A stretch of 22,499 bases of DNA from JBPOFY01 sp049889815 (GCA_049889815.1 JBMHCR010000030.1:1-22499), one strand, 5' to 3'. Shown: positions 7,855 through 16,753, numbered from the stretch's first letter. Notes: a model not told the origin generated them from the sequence alone. A program made the numbers and translations.

Positions 7855-8634
7855 ATGAAACTACCTATTTTCTGTTTTCTAAGTGTTCTTGCCACTTGCG
7901 GAGTTTTTGCCGAACTGGGATTTTATTCGGTTGCGACGGATAGCAGTCAGTATCAAACACCGTTGATTCCAGGTTCTAAGTATCACGTGCATCAGCATGA
8001 TCGACCCCAGCCGCCGCGGGTTGAGCCTGGGGCGTACTCCGCGAGCCCGGCACCCGAAGATGCGGAGCTGCTGTTTGATGGCACCTCTTTGGAACATTTT
8101 AACCCGAACCAATGGAAGCTTGTAGACGGCATCCTTATTTCCGGGCCAGGTGGTCTTCAAAGTAAGGAAGCCTACGGTGATTTTCAAATGCACATGGAGT
8201 GGCGCACACCGGATCCGAAACACTCAATAAAGAAGCCGATGAACATGGGTAACAACGGACTCAAGATCATGGGGCTCTATGAAATCCAAATCTTCGATTC
8301 CTACACCTGCAAGATCTACGCAGATGGGTCCGCCGGTGCGGTCTATGGGCAAACTCCTCCCTTGGTAAATGCCTGCCGTAAACCGGGTGAATGGCAAACT
8401 TTTGATATTTATTTCACTGCGCCTATTTTTGACGGAGAGGAATTGGTTACTCCTGGCACTGTTACCATTCTGCACAACGGAATTTTCATTCACAATAATA
8501 CAAAGATACTCGGTAAGACTGCGCACAAGAAAGAGCAGGTCTATAAGGCGCATGCACCGCGACTACCGTTTCATTTCGCTGGACATGGCAGCCCTGTTCA
8601 ATTCCGCAATATCTGGATCCGTGATCTGGACTAG
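7855..8634 (+). CDS. Secreted DUF1080 protein, second copy
   Basis: This 259-residue paralogue of the preceding gene has a signal peptide MKLPIFCFLSVLATCGVFA. The N-terminal LIPGSKYHVHQHDRP and domain blocks AELLFDGTSLEHF, KEAYGDFQMHMEWR, GLYEIQIFDSYTC and YGQTPPLVN are shared. The stretch RKPGEWQTFDIYFTAP is identical in both copies. The best-conserved central motif differs: GNNGLKIMG here against GNSGIYIMG in the first copy. I chose the ATG at 7855, where the signal peptide begins, over a TTG at 7840. It lies 80 bases after the first copy with no terminator seen between them, so it probably shares that transcript. Tandem duplication with diverged central residues suggests the pair handle different keto-sugars or successive steps. 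Confidence 0.92.
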   Translation: MKLPIFCFLSVLATCGVFAELGFYSVATDSSQYQTPLIPGSKYHVHQHDRPQPPRVEPGAYSASPAPEDAELLFDGTSLEHFNPNQWKLVDGILISGPGGLQSKEAYGDFQMHMEWRTPDPKHSIKKPMNMGNNGLKIMGLYEIQIFDSYTCKIYADGSAGAVYGQTPPLVNACRKPGEWQTFDIYFTAPIFDGEELVTPGTVTILHNGIFIHNNTKILGKTAHKKEQVYKAHAPRLPFHFAGHGSPVQFRNIWIRDLD

Positions 8635-9067
8635 GTTCGGTGGCTCTTACCTAAGGCCGAGCCTGAATAGAAATGTTGGCGGGAACTTTTTCCTTTCGCC
8701 TTACTGATTCGATCAAAGTTGGGTTTTTTTTGAACGATTCCAGTCTGGTTTTTTTCACTTTCCCATAGGCCGCAGTTAGTTGACTTCATTGTCCAAAGCC
8801 AAAGGTGTTTATTCAATATACCTTCAGGCCCGTGTGCGGGTGGTATTGTAAGGACAGGGTGAATATAGCTTGGTTTAACGCAGCTATGCGATCGACGGAT
8901 ATATCTAACGTATGCTAGTATTAGGCGCGATTTTTCTTTGAAATATAAATCCTTCTAGACTGGATCGAATAATCAAAGGAGTTGTGATCGTATTCTGCAT
9001 AGTCTTAGCTAATTTCAATGACAGCAGATGGGTTGAAATTCCCGAATCTGCCAACAGATATCTATCA
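8635..9067. other. Non-coding stretch with possible terminator and kinase promoter
   Basis: No convincing gene is seen on either strand. At the left end, GGTTCGG (8634-8640) can pair with CCGAGCC (8657-8663) with one G-U, overlapping the stop of the DUF1080 gene. A second hairpin lies at 8678-8700 (GGCG and GGAA against TTCC and CGCC, with a three-base bulge). Two T-runs follow near 8724-8731 and 8749-8756. Together they could end the oxidoreductase-DUF1080 transcript, but no hairpin abuts a T-run cleanly. An inverted repeat ATAGCT (8865-8870) / AGCTAT (8882-8887) with an 11-base spacer is a candidate regulatory site before the kinase gene. AAGGAG at 8976-8981 lies only 2 bases before a GTG at 8984, the alternative kinase start. 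Confidence 0.45.
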
Positions 9068-11263
9068 ATGCTTTTTCTTTATTATCGACAAATATTTGAG
9101 AGACTGGCGGCTTTCCTTATTGTGCTCAGTGCCACCCACGCGCAGGAACTGAACAGTATCTCTGAGGTGTTGAGTCTTCAAGTTGAACAGGCGGCGGAAG
9201 CGTTACCAGTTGATTTAGAAGCGCAGGTTCTCAGGGTTGATGAGCTGCGCAAAGCATGTTTTCTCTTCGATGGTGAGCTGGGAATCTATGCTCGCGGAAG
9301 TTTCTCAGGTGGAGCGCCTAAACAAGGCGATATTGTTCGTGTTGTTGGCGTGACCAATCCGGGCGGGTTCAATAACTCGATTCTACCCGCAAATATTGAA
9401 GTGGTCGGGCGCAAGTCCTTGCCGCCTGCGATGCCCTACGATTCAAGTATGTTGCATGATCCAAAGGTTGACTGTGCTTGGCTGGCAATTTCGGGACGGC
9501 TCGTATCTCTGAATGTAAGCGAGTCGCATTATCTGATCATAGCGGAACTCGTTCAGAATAACGATAGGCTGAATGTCTATGTGGAGTATACTCCTGAAAA
9601 TGAGGCTTATTTAAATGATTTACTCTATGACTGGGTCGAATTGAATGCGGTGGCAGCTACCGTATTCAATACGAGTCGGCAAGCGACTGGACGGATTTTT
9701 TATGCGAATACAGCTTCGGATTTCATTCGAACCAATTATGCAGAGTCACGTTCGCTATCCGGCCAGACATTGCCGATCCACGAGCTGATGCAGCCGAGTA
9801 TGGATTATTCACGAGTGGTGAATACCACCGGCTTTGTGAGTCACGTTAGAGATCGATCGTTCTATCTCCGCGGTGATTCCGCAAGTATCCGTGTGGAGAC
9901 GATCGAGACGGGTGCTCTTGCTCGGGGCGATAAGGTTTATGTGGAAGGTTATGTGGTGCCGCAACCGGTTAGCCCGGCATTCAGTGCGCGTCATTTCGAG
10001 GTGCTGGGGCGCGGGGTCGCACCAGCTTCAAGGGTTGTCGATCTGAACGTGGCTGAGTTAACCGCAGATCTGAACTTTGATTTGGTGACGATCGACGCGA
10101 GTCTTGTGGATGTCGGATTCAGCTTTGGGCCGCCACTTGAGGGTGGCGTTCGTGAACGGCGTCTGGTTTTGGTCTGTCGTGCTGGTGAGCGCTTGTTTGA
10201 GGCGCAGTTGCCGGGAGGCGTTGAATTAGATGGTACACTAGAAGTTGGCTCAAAACTTCGCCTCACGGGGATTTGTCATCTCATCCATGATGCGGGCACT
10301 CAGTGGATGCTCGCAGTCGACAGTCTTTGGTTGGAGATTCGTGACGCGGATGATATCCTAGTGCTGGAAGCGGCTCCATGGTGGAATTCCAGCCGCATGC
10401 TTTCCGCCATCATTGTCATTCTGGCACTGGCGGTCTTGTTTGCCATATGGAGTTTTGTGCTGCGGCGCACTGTTGATCGTCAAACCAAAATCATTAGCGA
10501 GAAAGTCCAGCAGGAGAGCGTGTTGACCGAGCGTCAACGCATGGCTCGTGAGCTTCACGATAACCTCGACCAGGGTCTGACGGGTGCAGCGATTCAATTG
10601 CAGGCGACACGAAAGTATTGTGATAATACAGGGGCCAAATTGAGGGAGACGCTGAACGATCTGCTGGAAACGAGTTCCGCAATCAATGCCGGCCTACGCG
10701 AAGAGCTCATCGCATATCTAAATGCACTTGAGATGAGCGGAGAGAAAACTCGTAATGGTTTGGAATCGGTCCAGATGATGCTCACCCATTGTGCGGAAGA
10801 ATCTCGCTCTTCGATTCTAGACCTACGTGGTGGCTTGCTGGAACGTATGGACCTACCATCGGCTATGCGAGAGGCACTGTTGCCCTTGGCCGATGAAGCA
10901 TCCGTTGCGTGCGACATCAAAATCGATGGCGAACCCCGACGCCTTAAGCACAAGGCAGAGCGCCACCTGCTACTGGTTGCTCGGGAAGCCACCGTGAATT
11001 CGCTGCGCCACGCATCGCCAAATCAATTGCGCGTAAGACTGAACTATACGAACGACGCACTCACCTTATCAATTGAGGACGACGGTAAAGGCTTCGATCC
11101 CCGCGGTTGGGATAAGAAAGGGCATTTCGGCTTACGCGGCATGCAGGAGCGCGTGAATCGCCTGAATGGTAAACTGATTGTGGATAGCTTGCCCGGTGGT
11201 GGCACCAGGGTCTTCATTGATTTGAACAAATTAGCAGAGTGGGAGCTGGCTGAAAATGAATGA
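9068..11263 (+). CDS. Membrane sensor histidine kinase (HisKA_3 / NarX-type)
   Basis: This 731-residue kinase should sense an extracytoplasmic signal and phosphorylate the response regulator that follows. From the ATG at 9068 it begins with a signal-like segment (FLIVLSATHAQ), then about 410 exported residues. One transmembrane helix at about 445-466 (MLSAIIVILALAVLFAIW) leads to a HisKA_3 dimerisation domain with RELHDNLDQGL (phospho-acceptor H497) and an HATPase domain. The ATPase motifs are REATVNSLRHA (N644), DDGKGFD, GHFGLRGMQER and GGGT. The exported part reads as about four OB-like beta units (examples GDIVRVVGVTNP, GDKVYVEGYVVP, GSKLRLTGIC) rather than a known ligand domain. A GTG at 8984 would add 28 residues without signal character; it has AAGGAG nearby, but only 2 bases away. 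The last 8 bases overlap the regulator gene. Kinase call is sure; the signal is unknown. Confidence 0.93.
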   Translation: MLFLYYRQIFERLAAFLIVLSATHAQELNSISEVLSLQVEQAAEALPVDLEAQVLRVDELRKACFLFDGELGIYARGSFSGGAPKQGDIVRVVGVTNPGGFNNSILPANIEVVGRKSLPPAMPYDSSMLHDPKVDCAWLAISGRLVSLNVSESHYLIIAELVQNNDRLNVYVEYTPENEAYLNDLLYDWVELNAVAATVFNTSRQATGRIFYANTASDFIRTNYAESRSLSGQTLPIHELMQPSMDYSRVVNTTGFVSHVRDRSFYLRGDSASIRVETIETGALARGDKVYVEGYVVPQPVSPAFSARHFEVLGRGVAPASRVVDLNVAELTADLNFDLVTIDASLVDVGFSFGPPLEGGVRERRLVLVCRAGERLFEAQLPGGVELDGTLEVGSKLRLTGICHLIHDAGTQWMLAVDSLWLEIRDADDILVLEAAPWWNSSRMLSAIIVILALAVLFAIWSFVLRRTVDRQTKIISEKVQQESVLTERQRMARELHDNLDQGLTGAAIQLQATRKYCDNTGAKLRETLNDLLETSSAINAGLREELIAYLNALEMSGEKTRNGLESVQMMLTHCAEESRSSILDLRGGLLERMDLPSAMREALLPLADEASVACDIKIDGEPRRLKHKAERHLLLVAREATVNSLRHASPNQLRVRLNYTNDALTLSIEDDGKGFDPRGWDKKGHFGLRGMQERVNRLNGKLIVDSLPGGGTRVFIDLNKLAEWELAENE

Positions 11264-11891
11264 AACAATAAAAGTATTGGTGGTCGATGATAACGCGTTG
11301 CTGCGTTTTGGATTGATCGGAGCGATTGATCTCGAAACGGAAATCGAAACTGTCGGCAGCGCCGCGAATGCGGAGGAAGCGCTTGAGCTCCACCGTAAGA
11401 CTCAACCGGACGTTGTGACGATGGACTACCGTATGCCGGGAATCGATGGAGTGGAGTGCACACGAAAGATTCTGGCAGAGTTTCCGGATGCGAAAATCAT
11501 TCTTTATTCTGTCTTTGAATCCGAAGAGGAAATTTGGAAGGCGGTTCAGGCTGGAGTCAGGGGCTACCTCACCAAAACTGCCAGCGCGGTTGAAGAGGTC
11601 ATGGAGGCGATCACCGAAGTAGCAGGGGGTGGATCGTTCTTCCCGGCATCGATTGCCCGGAAGCTCGAAGCTCGCAAACAACAGCAGGAGCTGACGGCCC
11701 GCGAGCTGGAGGTGTTGCGCATGCTCGGCGAAGGGCAGAGCAATAAGGAAATTATGGACTATTTTGATTTGTCGCTTTCCACGGTGAAACATCACATCAC
11801 CAATATTCGCGAAAAGCTCGGCGCTGCTGATCGAACTCAGGCAGTAGTGATCGCCTATAGACGCGGGATTTTGAAGGTTGAGGGAGATTGA
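11256..11891 (+). CDS. Response regulator, NarL/FixJ (LuxR-HTH) family
   Basis: This 211-residue regulator has a receiver domain with acidic pair D11-D12, phospho-acceptor D57 (TMDYRMPGIDG) and conserved K107 (YLTKTA). A LuxR-type helix-turn-helix covers about residues 147-207 (LTARELEVLRMLGEGQSNKEI, split by the recognition helix SLSTVKHHITNIREKL). It starts 8 bases inside the kinase gene, with a GGAG about 10 bases upstream, so the pair is translationally coupled and is clearly a cognate system. Its place between the oxidoreductase-DUF1080 block and the modular FAD oxidoreductase suggests that it controls one or both, but no matching operator is proven. All residues needed for phosphotransfer are present. 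Confidence 0.95.
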   Translation: MNETIKVLVVDDNALLRFGLIGAIDLETEIETVGSAANAEEALELHRKTQPDVVTMDYRMPGIDGVECTRKILAEFPDAKIILYSVFESEEEIWKAVQAGVRGYLTKTASAVEEVMEAITEVAGGGSFFPASIARKLEARKQQQELTARELEVLRMLGEGQSNKEIMDYFDLSLSTVKHHITNIREKLGAADRTQAVVIAYRRGILKVEGD

Positions 11892-11975
11892 GTTTACTTT
11901 TCTAGTTCTTTTGGTCAGTAGCCGTTTTCATCAGCGCATGGTATTTTGTTTGGTTTATTAACCCGATTGTATCTA

Positions 11976-14900
11976 ATGAAATACTCCCTCCGAAATCTGC
12001 GAGCCGCAACGCTTGCCTCTCTCTTAACCGTTTTCATGCCTCCGCTCGCTGCTGAAGTTGATGTCCGTGGACATTGGCAGATGAACGACGGGAAAGGCCT
12101 GGAGATTCTAGATAGTTCTCGCAACGGAAACCACGGTAAAGCTCGTTCTATTCGCTGGGCGCAAGGTGTGCTCAAGTCAGGTCTTCAGGTCAATACGGGG
12201 GGGAATGTTAACTTCGGTAGCGATGCTAGTCTCGATATTGAAGATGCGATTACCATCGACGCATGGCTAAAGCCTTGGAACCCACGTTACCCGGATCGCC
12301 CAACAATCTTGAATCGTGAAGGAGCTTACGCACTACACCTCGGACCAAAAAAGGAAATCACCTTTGCCCTGTGGTTGGACGGCAAGAAAGAGACGGTTTC
12401 TGCTCCAATTGAGAACTGGGCTTCAGGCAAATGGGGCTACTTTGCGGGTACCTTCGATGGCGAAACTATGAAGGTTTTCATCAATGGTAAAGTTGCCAAC
12501 GAGAAGCCGGTCGGCGCGGGTAAAAGGCTCGCTAAGAGTAAGATGCCGCTCCAAATGGGTTCAATTAAAGGGCGGAGTGTATACGCTGGCACCATGGACG
12601 AAGTTCGTTTGATCGCAGGTGCGCTGAGCGATGCCGACATCCTTGCTACGTATCGCGAGGGTATGTTCGATGTCGAGCGTAAGCACAACATGTTCACATC
12701 CTTCTACGAGAAGTGGGGCAAACAAGAGCCGGGTAATCTTGTTGAGGGCACACTATGGATCGAGGCAGAAGACTTCGACGAATACGGCGGTTGGTGGATG
12801 GATACCCAGTTCGTTCCAGAAATGGGATCTCCATACCTGCTTGCAGCTGGTCTTCATAAAAAAGTCGAGAACGCCAAGACCACAATCGAGGTTCCTGAAG
12901 CGGGTAGCTACCGTATGTGGGTGCGCACCAAGAATTGGCTGTCAGGAGGCTACGCGCCTGGCACTTTCAGTGTTCTCGTAAATGGACAGAAATCTGAGAA
13001 TACATTCGGCGATTATGATCAGCGTCGCTGGGTCTGGGAAGAGGGTGGCGTCTTTAATCTGAGCGGTTCAACAACTATCGAACTAGAAGACCTCACCGGT
13101 TACTACGGTCGTTGTGATGTGATCATTCTTACTAAGGACATGGACTTTATCCCGTTCCGGGAGCAAGACGACTACATAGGTATGCGCCGCAAATTTGTCG
13201 GCCCCGAGCCAATTGAGGACGTAGGTCACTTTGATTTTATCGTCGTTGGCGCGGGTGCTGCGGGTACGAATGCGGCAATTGCAGCCGCACGCAAGGGTCT
13301 CAAAGTTGCGTTGATCCAAAACCGCCCAATGATTGGAGGCAACAATAGCTCCGAAATGGGTGTGCCTTTGTCTGGTGGTTCCAGTACGGGTCGTGGCCGT
13401 GAGACGGGACTCAATGAAGAGTTTGGCCGCATCGCTTCTTTCAATTATGATCAGAAGTGGGCAGCAGGAGCTGAGGTTGGTGTTGCCAACGAGCCGAATT
13501 TGACCCTTTTCCTCAACACGCACGTCTACGCAGCAGCGACCGATAAGGATGATAAGATTACCTCGGTCACCGCCTTCAACATGCTCGATGGTCGTCGGAC
13601 ACGCTACACTGGTGATTTCTTTGCAGATTGCACGGGTGATGCGTGGCTTGGCTTCTATGCGGGTGCTGAATACATGTTCGGTCGCGAATCGAAGGACAAG
13701 TGGGGTGAGAAGGATGCCAAGGATGTGCACAATAAGATCACTATGAGTGGTTCACTTATGCAGCATTCGATCCTCGGTTACCAGGCAATCGACATGGGCG
13801 AGCCGGTCGAGCACAAGGAAGAGGAATGGTTCTACGATATGCGCGAGAACGAACGCGGCTACGTAAAGCGCCCTCGCTTCGAGAATGGCTATCGTGCCGG
13901 CACCTGGTGGACCGAAAATCAGGGACGCAATGATGATCTGTGGGAATCTGAGTGGGCACGTGATGATCTGATTTTGGCAAGTATGTCCTACTACAACTGG
14001 ATCAAGAACTATTCGCCGTTGGCGGAGAGGGCCGAGAACTACAAACTCTTCTATATCCCAGTTACCAACGCGAAACGTGAAACGCGCCGTCTAGTTGGTG
14101 ATATCGTGGTTACTCAGAATCACCTCGTAAACCGTGAGGTCTTCCCGGACCGTATCACTTACTTCGTCTGGAAGCTGGATGTCCATCACCCGTTGGGGAT
14201 CTTCTCACCGGAAAGTCCGTACGACTACGAGGATAATATTGAACCTGCAAGTATGCCGCTTCGTATGCTTTATTCTAAGAACATTCCAAACATGTTTATG
14301 GCGGGACGTAATGTATCTGTATCCGCTGTAGCGCTTGGTAGTGCTCGTGTGCAGCAGACCACTGGTCAAATGGGACAGGTAATCGGCACCACTGCAGCGA
14401 TGTGTGTGAGCCGTGGCTTAACGCCGCGCGAAATCGTTCACTCCGAGAAGGACCTGTCTGATTTACAGCAACAGTTGATGAAGGATGACCTTACCATTCC
14501 ACATCTGGAAAACACAGATCCCGGCGACTTAGCGCGCACTGCTTCGATTTCTGCATCCAGCAGCATGAGTGAAGTGGATGGCCCACAAAATGCAATCAAC
14601 GGTCTCATTCGTCCGATGGATGACGATGTGCTTATGTATGTCGGCAAGGTGCCGGATAATATGTGGAAGTCGGATCCCGAACAAGCGATGCCACAGTGGC
14701 TTGAGCTCGACTTCGGTGAAAAAAAGGCAGTCAACTCTGTCTACCTCACTTTTGATACCGACTTAGCAGTTAAGCGCTTTGTGACATGGGAGTTCCTAGA
14801 CGAGCACCGCATGCCTCCAACAGCTGTGAGTGATTACAAAGTTCAATACTTCGATGGCAACGATTGGGTGACTGTTGCTGAGACTGAAGGTAATTACACA

Positions 14901-15017
14901 CGCCGCCGTATCGAGCGTTTTGACACCGTCGAAACGTCAAAGATTCGTGTGCTGATTGAAAAAACCAACGGCGATCCCTCTGCCCGTGTCTATGAAATCC
15001 GCGCATACAACGAATAA
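11976..15017 (+). CDS. Secreted modular FAD-dependent oxidoreductase (LamG + CBM-like + FAD + F5/8C-like)
   Basis: The 1013-residue protein starts with a Sec signal (LASLLTVFMPPLAA, likely cleavage after A26). I use the ATG at 11976; a longer frame starts at a TTG at 11946. The order is: LamG/concanavalin-like domain (about 30-225, with GNHGKA, AGTFDGETMKVFINGK and MDEVRL); a beta-sandwich CBM-like domain (about 255-385, IEAEDFDEYGGWW to GYYGRCDVIIL); an FAD_oxidored-type flavoprotein domain (about 417-822) with the dinucleotide motif GAGAAG starting at G425 and a C-terminal AGRNVSVSAVALGSAR block; and a discoidin/F5-8C-like domain (about 850-1013, AINGLI, QWLELDFGEKK, VYEIRAYNE). The flavin domain type is common in PVC bacteria with no firmly known substrate. 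The lectin-like modules suggest that it acts while bound to glycan. It follows the two-component genes by 84 bases and is followed by a likely terminator. An oxidative role on glycan is inference. Confidence 0.9.
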   Translation: MKYSLRNLRAATLASLLTVFMPPLAAEVDVRGHWQMNDGKGLEILDSSRNGNHGKARSIRWAQGVLKSGLQVNTGGNVNFGSDASLDIEDAITIDAWLKPWNPRYPDRPTILNREGAYALHLGPKKEITFALWLDGKKETVSAPIENWASGKWGYFAGTFDGETMKVFINGKVANEKPVGAGKRLAKSKMPLQMGSIKGRSVYAGTMDEVRLIAGALSDADILATYREGMFDVERKHNMFTSFYEKWGKQEPGNLVEGTLWIEAEDFDEYGGWWMDTQFVPEMGSPYLLAAGLHKKVENAKTTIEVPEAGSYRMWVRTKNWLSGGYAPGTFSVLVNGQKSENTFGDYDQRRWVWEEGGVFNLSGSTTIELEDLTGYYGRCDVIILTKDMDFIPFREQDDYIGMRRKFVGPEPIEDVGHFDFIVVGAGAAGTNAAIAAARKGLKVALIQNRPMIGGNNSSEMGVPLSGGSSTGRGRETGLNEEFGRIASFNYDQKWAAGAEVGVANEPNLTLFLNTHVYAAATDKDDKITSVTAFNMLDGRRTRYTGDFFADCTGDAWLGFYAGAEYMFGRESKDKWGEKDAKDVHNKITMSGSLMQHSILGYQAIDMGEPVEHKEEEWFYDMRENERGYVKRPRFENGYRAGTWWTENQGRNDDLWESEWARDDLILASMSYYNWIKNYSPLAERAENYKLFYIPVTNAKRETRRLVGDIVVTQNHLVNREVFPDRITYFVWKLDVHHPLGIFSPESPYDYEDNIEPASMPLRMLYSKNIPNMFMAGRNVSVSAVALGSARVQQTTGQMGQVIGTTAAMCVSRGLTPREIVHSEKDLSDLQQQLMKDDLTIPHLENTDPGDLARTASISASSSMSEVDGPQNAINGLIRPMDDDVLMYVGKVPDNMWKSDPEQAMPQWLELDFGEKKAVNSVYLTFDTDLAVKRFVTWEFLDEHRMPPTAVSDYKVQYFDGNDWVTVAETEGNYTRRRIERFDTVETSKIRVLIEKTNGDPSARVYEIRAYNE

Positions 15018-15051
15018 AGTGTATTAGCAATCTCCCTAATTTTCAAAGACT

Positions 15052-15081
15052 CCGTGATCAACTCACGGTGGCTTTTATTTT
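15052..15081 (+). terminator. Probable intrinsic terminator after the FAD oxidoreductase gene
   Basis: CCGTGA (15052-15057) and TCACGG (15063-15068) form a perfect 6-base stem with loop TCAAC, followed after three bases by CTTTTATTTT. It lies 34 bases after the stop codon at 15017 and fits a rho-independent terminator for this gene. The stem is short and the T-tract is interrupted once, so efficiency may be modest. Confidence 0.6.
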
Positions 15082-15210
15082 GTGCACTTCCAAATTTGAT
15101 CTTTTGGCTAGTTCTTATGTGTGAATTGCGAGGGTAGACTACAGCACCCCTGAGCAACATATTGCTTCATTTCCAGCCACTTCGAAGACGTTACCCCTGT
15201 AGGTAATCCT

Positions 15211-16749
15211 ATGAAATTTCTGCCCTTACTTTTCCTTTTGTTATTTACCGCATTCAGCGCGGAGCCTACTAAACCGAATATCATTCTCTATTTTGCGGAT
15301 GATATTAGTCCTCGTGAGTTTGCGATTTACGATGCGCCCGAATGGAGCTCACCTCAACGGGGTAATACCTCCGACCCTGAGTATTTGGCAAAAACTCCTG
15401 TCATGAATCGCTTGGCGGATGAGGGTTGTTGGATCACAACTGCATGGGCATCGACGGTTTGTAAGCCCAGTCGGGCCATTTTACTGACCGGTCGATATGC
15501 ACATAGGCAAACATGGTGGAGCAATCGAGATATCGGAAGCGTCGATCTGCCGGGTGGTGGCAAGGATGCTTACCACATTTACGATAGTTCGCCGATTCTG
15601 TTGAGCCATATCGCGAAGGAGAGTGGCTATAGCACATACTGGGTGGGAAAATTTCACTTATCCGGAGACTATGGGAAATACGGTTTCGATGAGGCGATGA
15701 TTACACCTGGTTTGTTAAGTGATCCGACCAATCCGTATAGCGACTTTCAACTCGATCCAATCAAGGACAAAGGCAAGATCATTGGTCTCAGGAGTATGGA
15801 CACGGGAGAGTTGATTGATAAAAAAACTTATGCTCAGGATAGCTGGTATTGGCAGCCAAATGTGCTCTTATGGAATGATCTATCAGCACCCGATGAATTG
15901 GTCTGGTGGCCGAATACAGAGGAAGCTAAAGAGGATTTCGGACTGAGCACCTATGGACCTGATGTCGAAATGGAGTTTGCATTCGATTTTATTGAGCGGT
16001 CGCACGAGTTGGGAAAACCGTTCTTCATTTATCACGCCAGTCACTTTGGGCACGACCAATATGATTTTCTAAATCAGCACCCGGAGTCCAGTTGGCCAAG
16101 CACTCCGATCATTGAATGGGATGGTCAAGCATACACTCACAAGCCGGCTAAAATCACGGGTAACGCATGGGATTACGATACCCATGGTACAGTCACGGAG
16201 CCCGGTATGCACTCGCACATCGAGTATATGGATTTTCAAATTTGGCAGTATTTGCAGAAGCTCGAAGCGTTGGGTGAAGCAGAGAATACCGTGATCATCA
16301 TTACCGCAGACAATGGCACTGGAGGTTACGGAAAGAACAGTCCTATTCGCCAGTTGGGTTGCCACGTGCCTATGATTATTTATGCGCCCGGTATGACAAA
16401 ACAAGGCCGTCAAGATGTGCTGGTAAGTATTGCCGACATGTGGCCAACTATCGCAGATATCGTTGGTTTCGAAGTTCCCGAGGACTACGAGGTCGATGGT
16501 GAGAGCATGTATCCGTTCCTATTCGGAGACAAAGCCGAGCATCGGGATTGGAACTATAGCTACAAGACACGCCAGCAAATTATTCGCGGCAAGTATGTCA
16601 TGCGAGATGGCAACAAGCGGTGGTGGGATGTTTCTCGGGAAGTCGATGATTTCGACCGCTATCCGGAAATCAAGGATTGGAGCACGGTCTCCGAACAGCA
16701 TCGCAAGGAAAGCGAAGTGCTGCTAGAAATTTTACCTCAGCATCAATAA
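15211..16749 (+). CDS. Secreted type I sulfatase, Cys-type
   Basis: This 512-residue sulfatase has a clear signal peptide (MKFLPLLFLLLFTAFSA). Catalytic landmarks are the metal pair in YFADDIS, C84 in CKPSR (the formylglycine site), GKFHLSG with conserved H149, YHASHFGHD, and TADNGTGGYGK. The motif after the cysteine reads CKPSRAILLTGRYAHR. It belongs to the same sub-lineage as the partial gene at the left edge and the next gene: all share the DGESMYPFL-type region and a C-terminal RWWDV block. An AGG about 9 bases before the ATG may serve as a weak ribosome site. The next sulfatase begins 4 bases after its stop, so the two form an operon. Substrate is unknown; a sulfated sugar of the same glycan as the GH16 enzymes is likely. 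Confidence 0.95.
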   Translation: MKFLPLLFLLLFTAFSAEPTKPNIILYFADDISPREFAIYDAPEWSSPQRGNTSDPEYLAKTPVMNRLADEGCWITTAWASTVCKPSRAILLTGRYAHRQTWWSNRDIGSVDLPGGGKDAYHIYDSSPILLSHIAKESGYSTYWVGKFHLSGDYGKYGFDEAMITPGLLSDPTNPYSDFQLDPIKDKGKIIGLRSMDTGELIDKKTYAQDSWYWQPNVLLWNDLSAPDELVWWPNTEEAKEDFGLSTYGPDVEMEFAFDFIERSHELGKPFFIYHASHFGHDQYDFLNQHPESSWPSTPIIEWDGQAYTHKPAKITGNAWDYDTHGTVTEPGMHSHIEYMDFQIWQYLQKLEALGEAENTVIIITADNGTGGYGKNSPIRQLGCHVPMIIYAPGMTKQGRQDVLVSIADMWPTIADIVGFEVPEDYEVDGESMYPFLFGDKAEHRDWNYSYKTRQQIIRGKYVMRDGNKRWWDVSREVDDFDRYPEIKDWSTVSEQHRKESEVLLEILPQHQ

Positions 16750-16753
16750 TACC

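Noticed and set aside
8678..8756. Hairpin plus two T-runs after the DUF1080 pair as a definite terminator
   Set aside because: The hairpin at 8678-8700 has a bulge and is about 24 bases from the first T-run, so it is mentioned only within the non-coding entry.
8984..9067. GTG start for the histidine kinase at 8984, with AAGGAG upstream
   Set aside because: The Shine-Dalgarno-like sequence is only 2 bases from the GTG, and the added 28 residues displace the signal peptide; ATG 9068 is preferred but not proven.
13083..13730. 215-codon open frame on the minus strand inside the FAD oxidoreductase gene
   Set aside because: No recognisable domain; it lies wholly opposite conserved flavoprotein sequence and looks like an antisense shadow.
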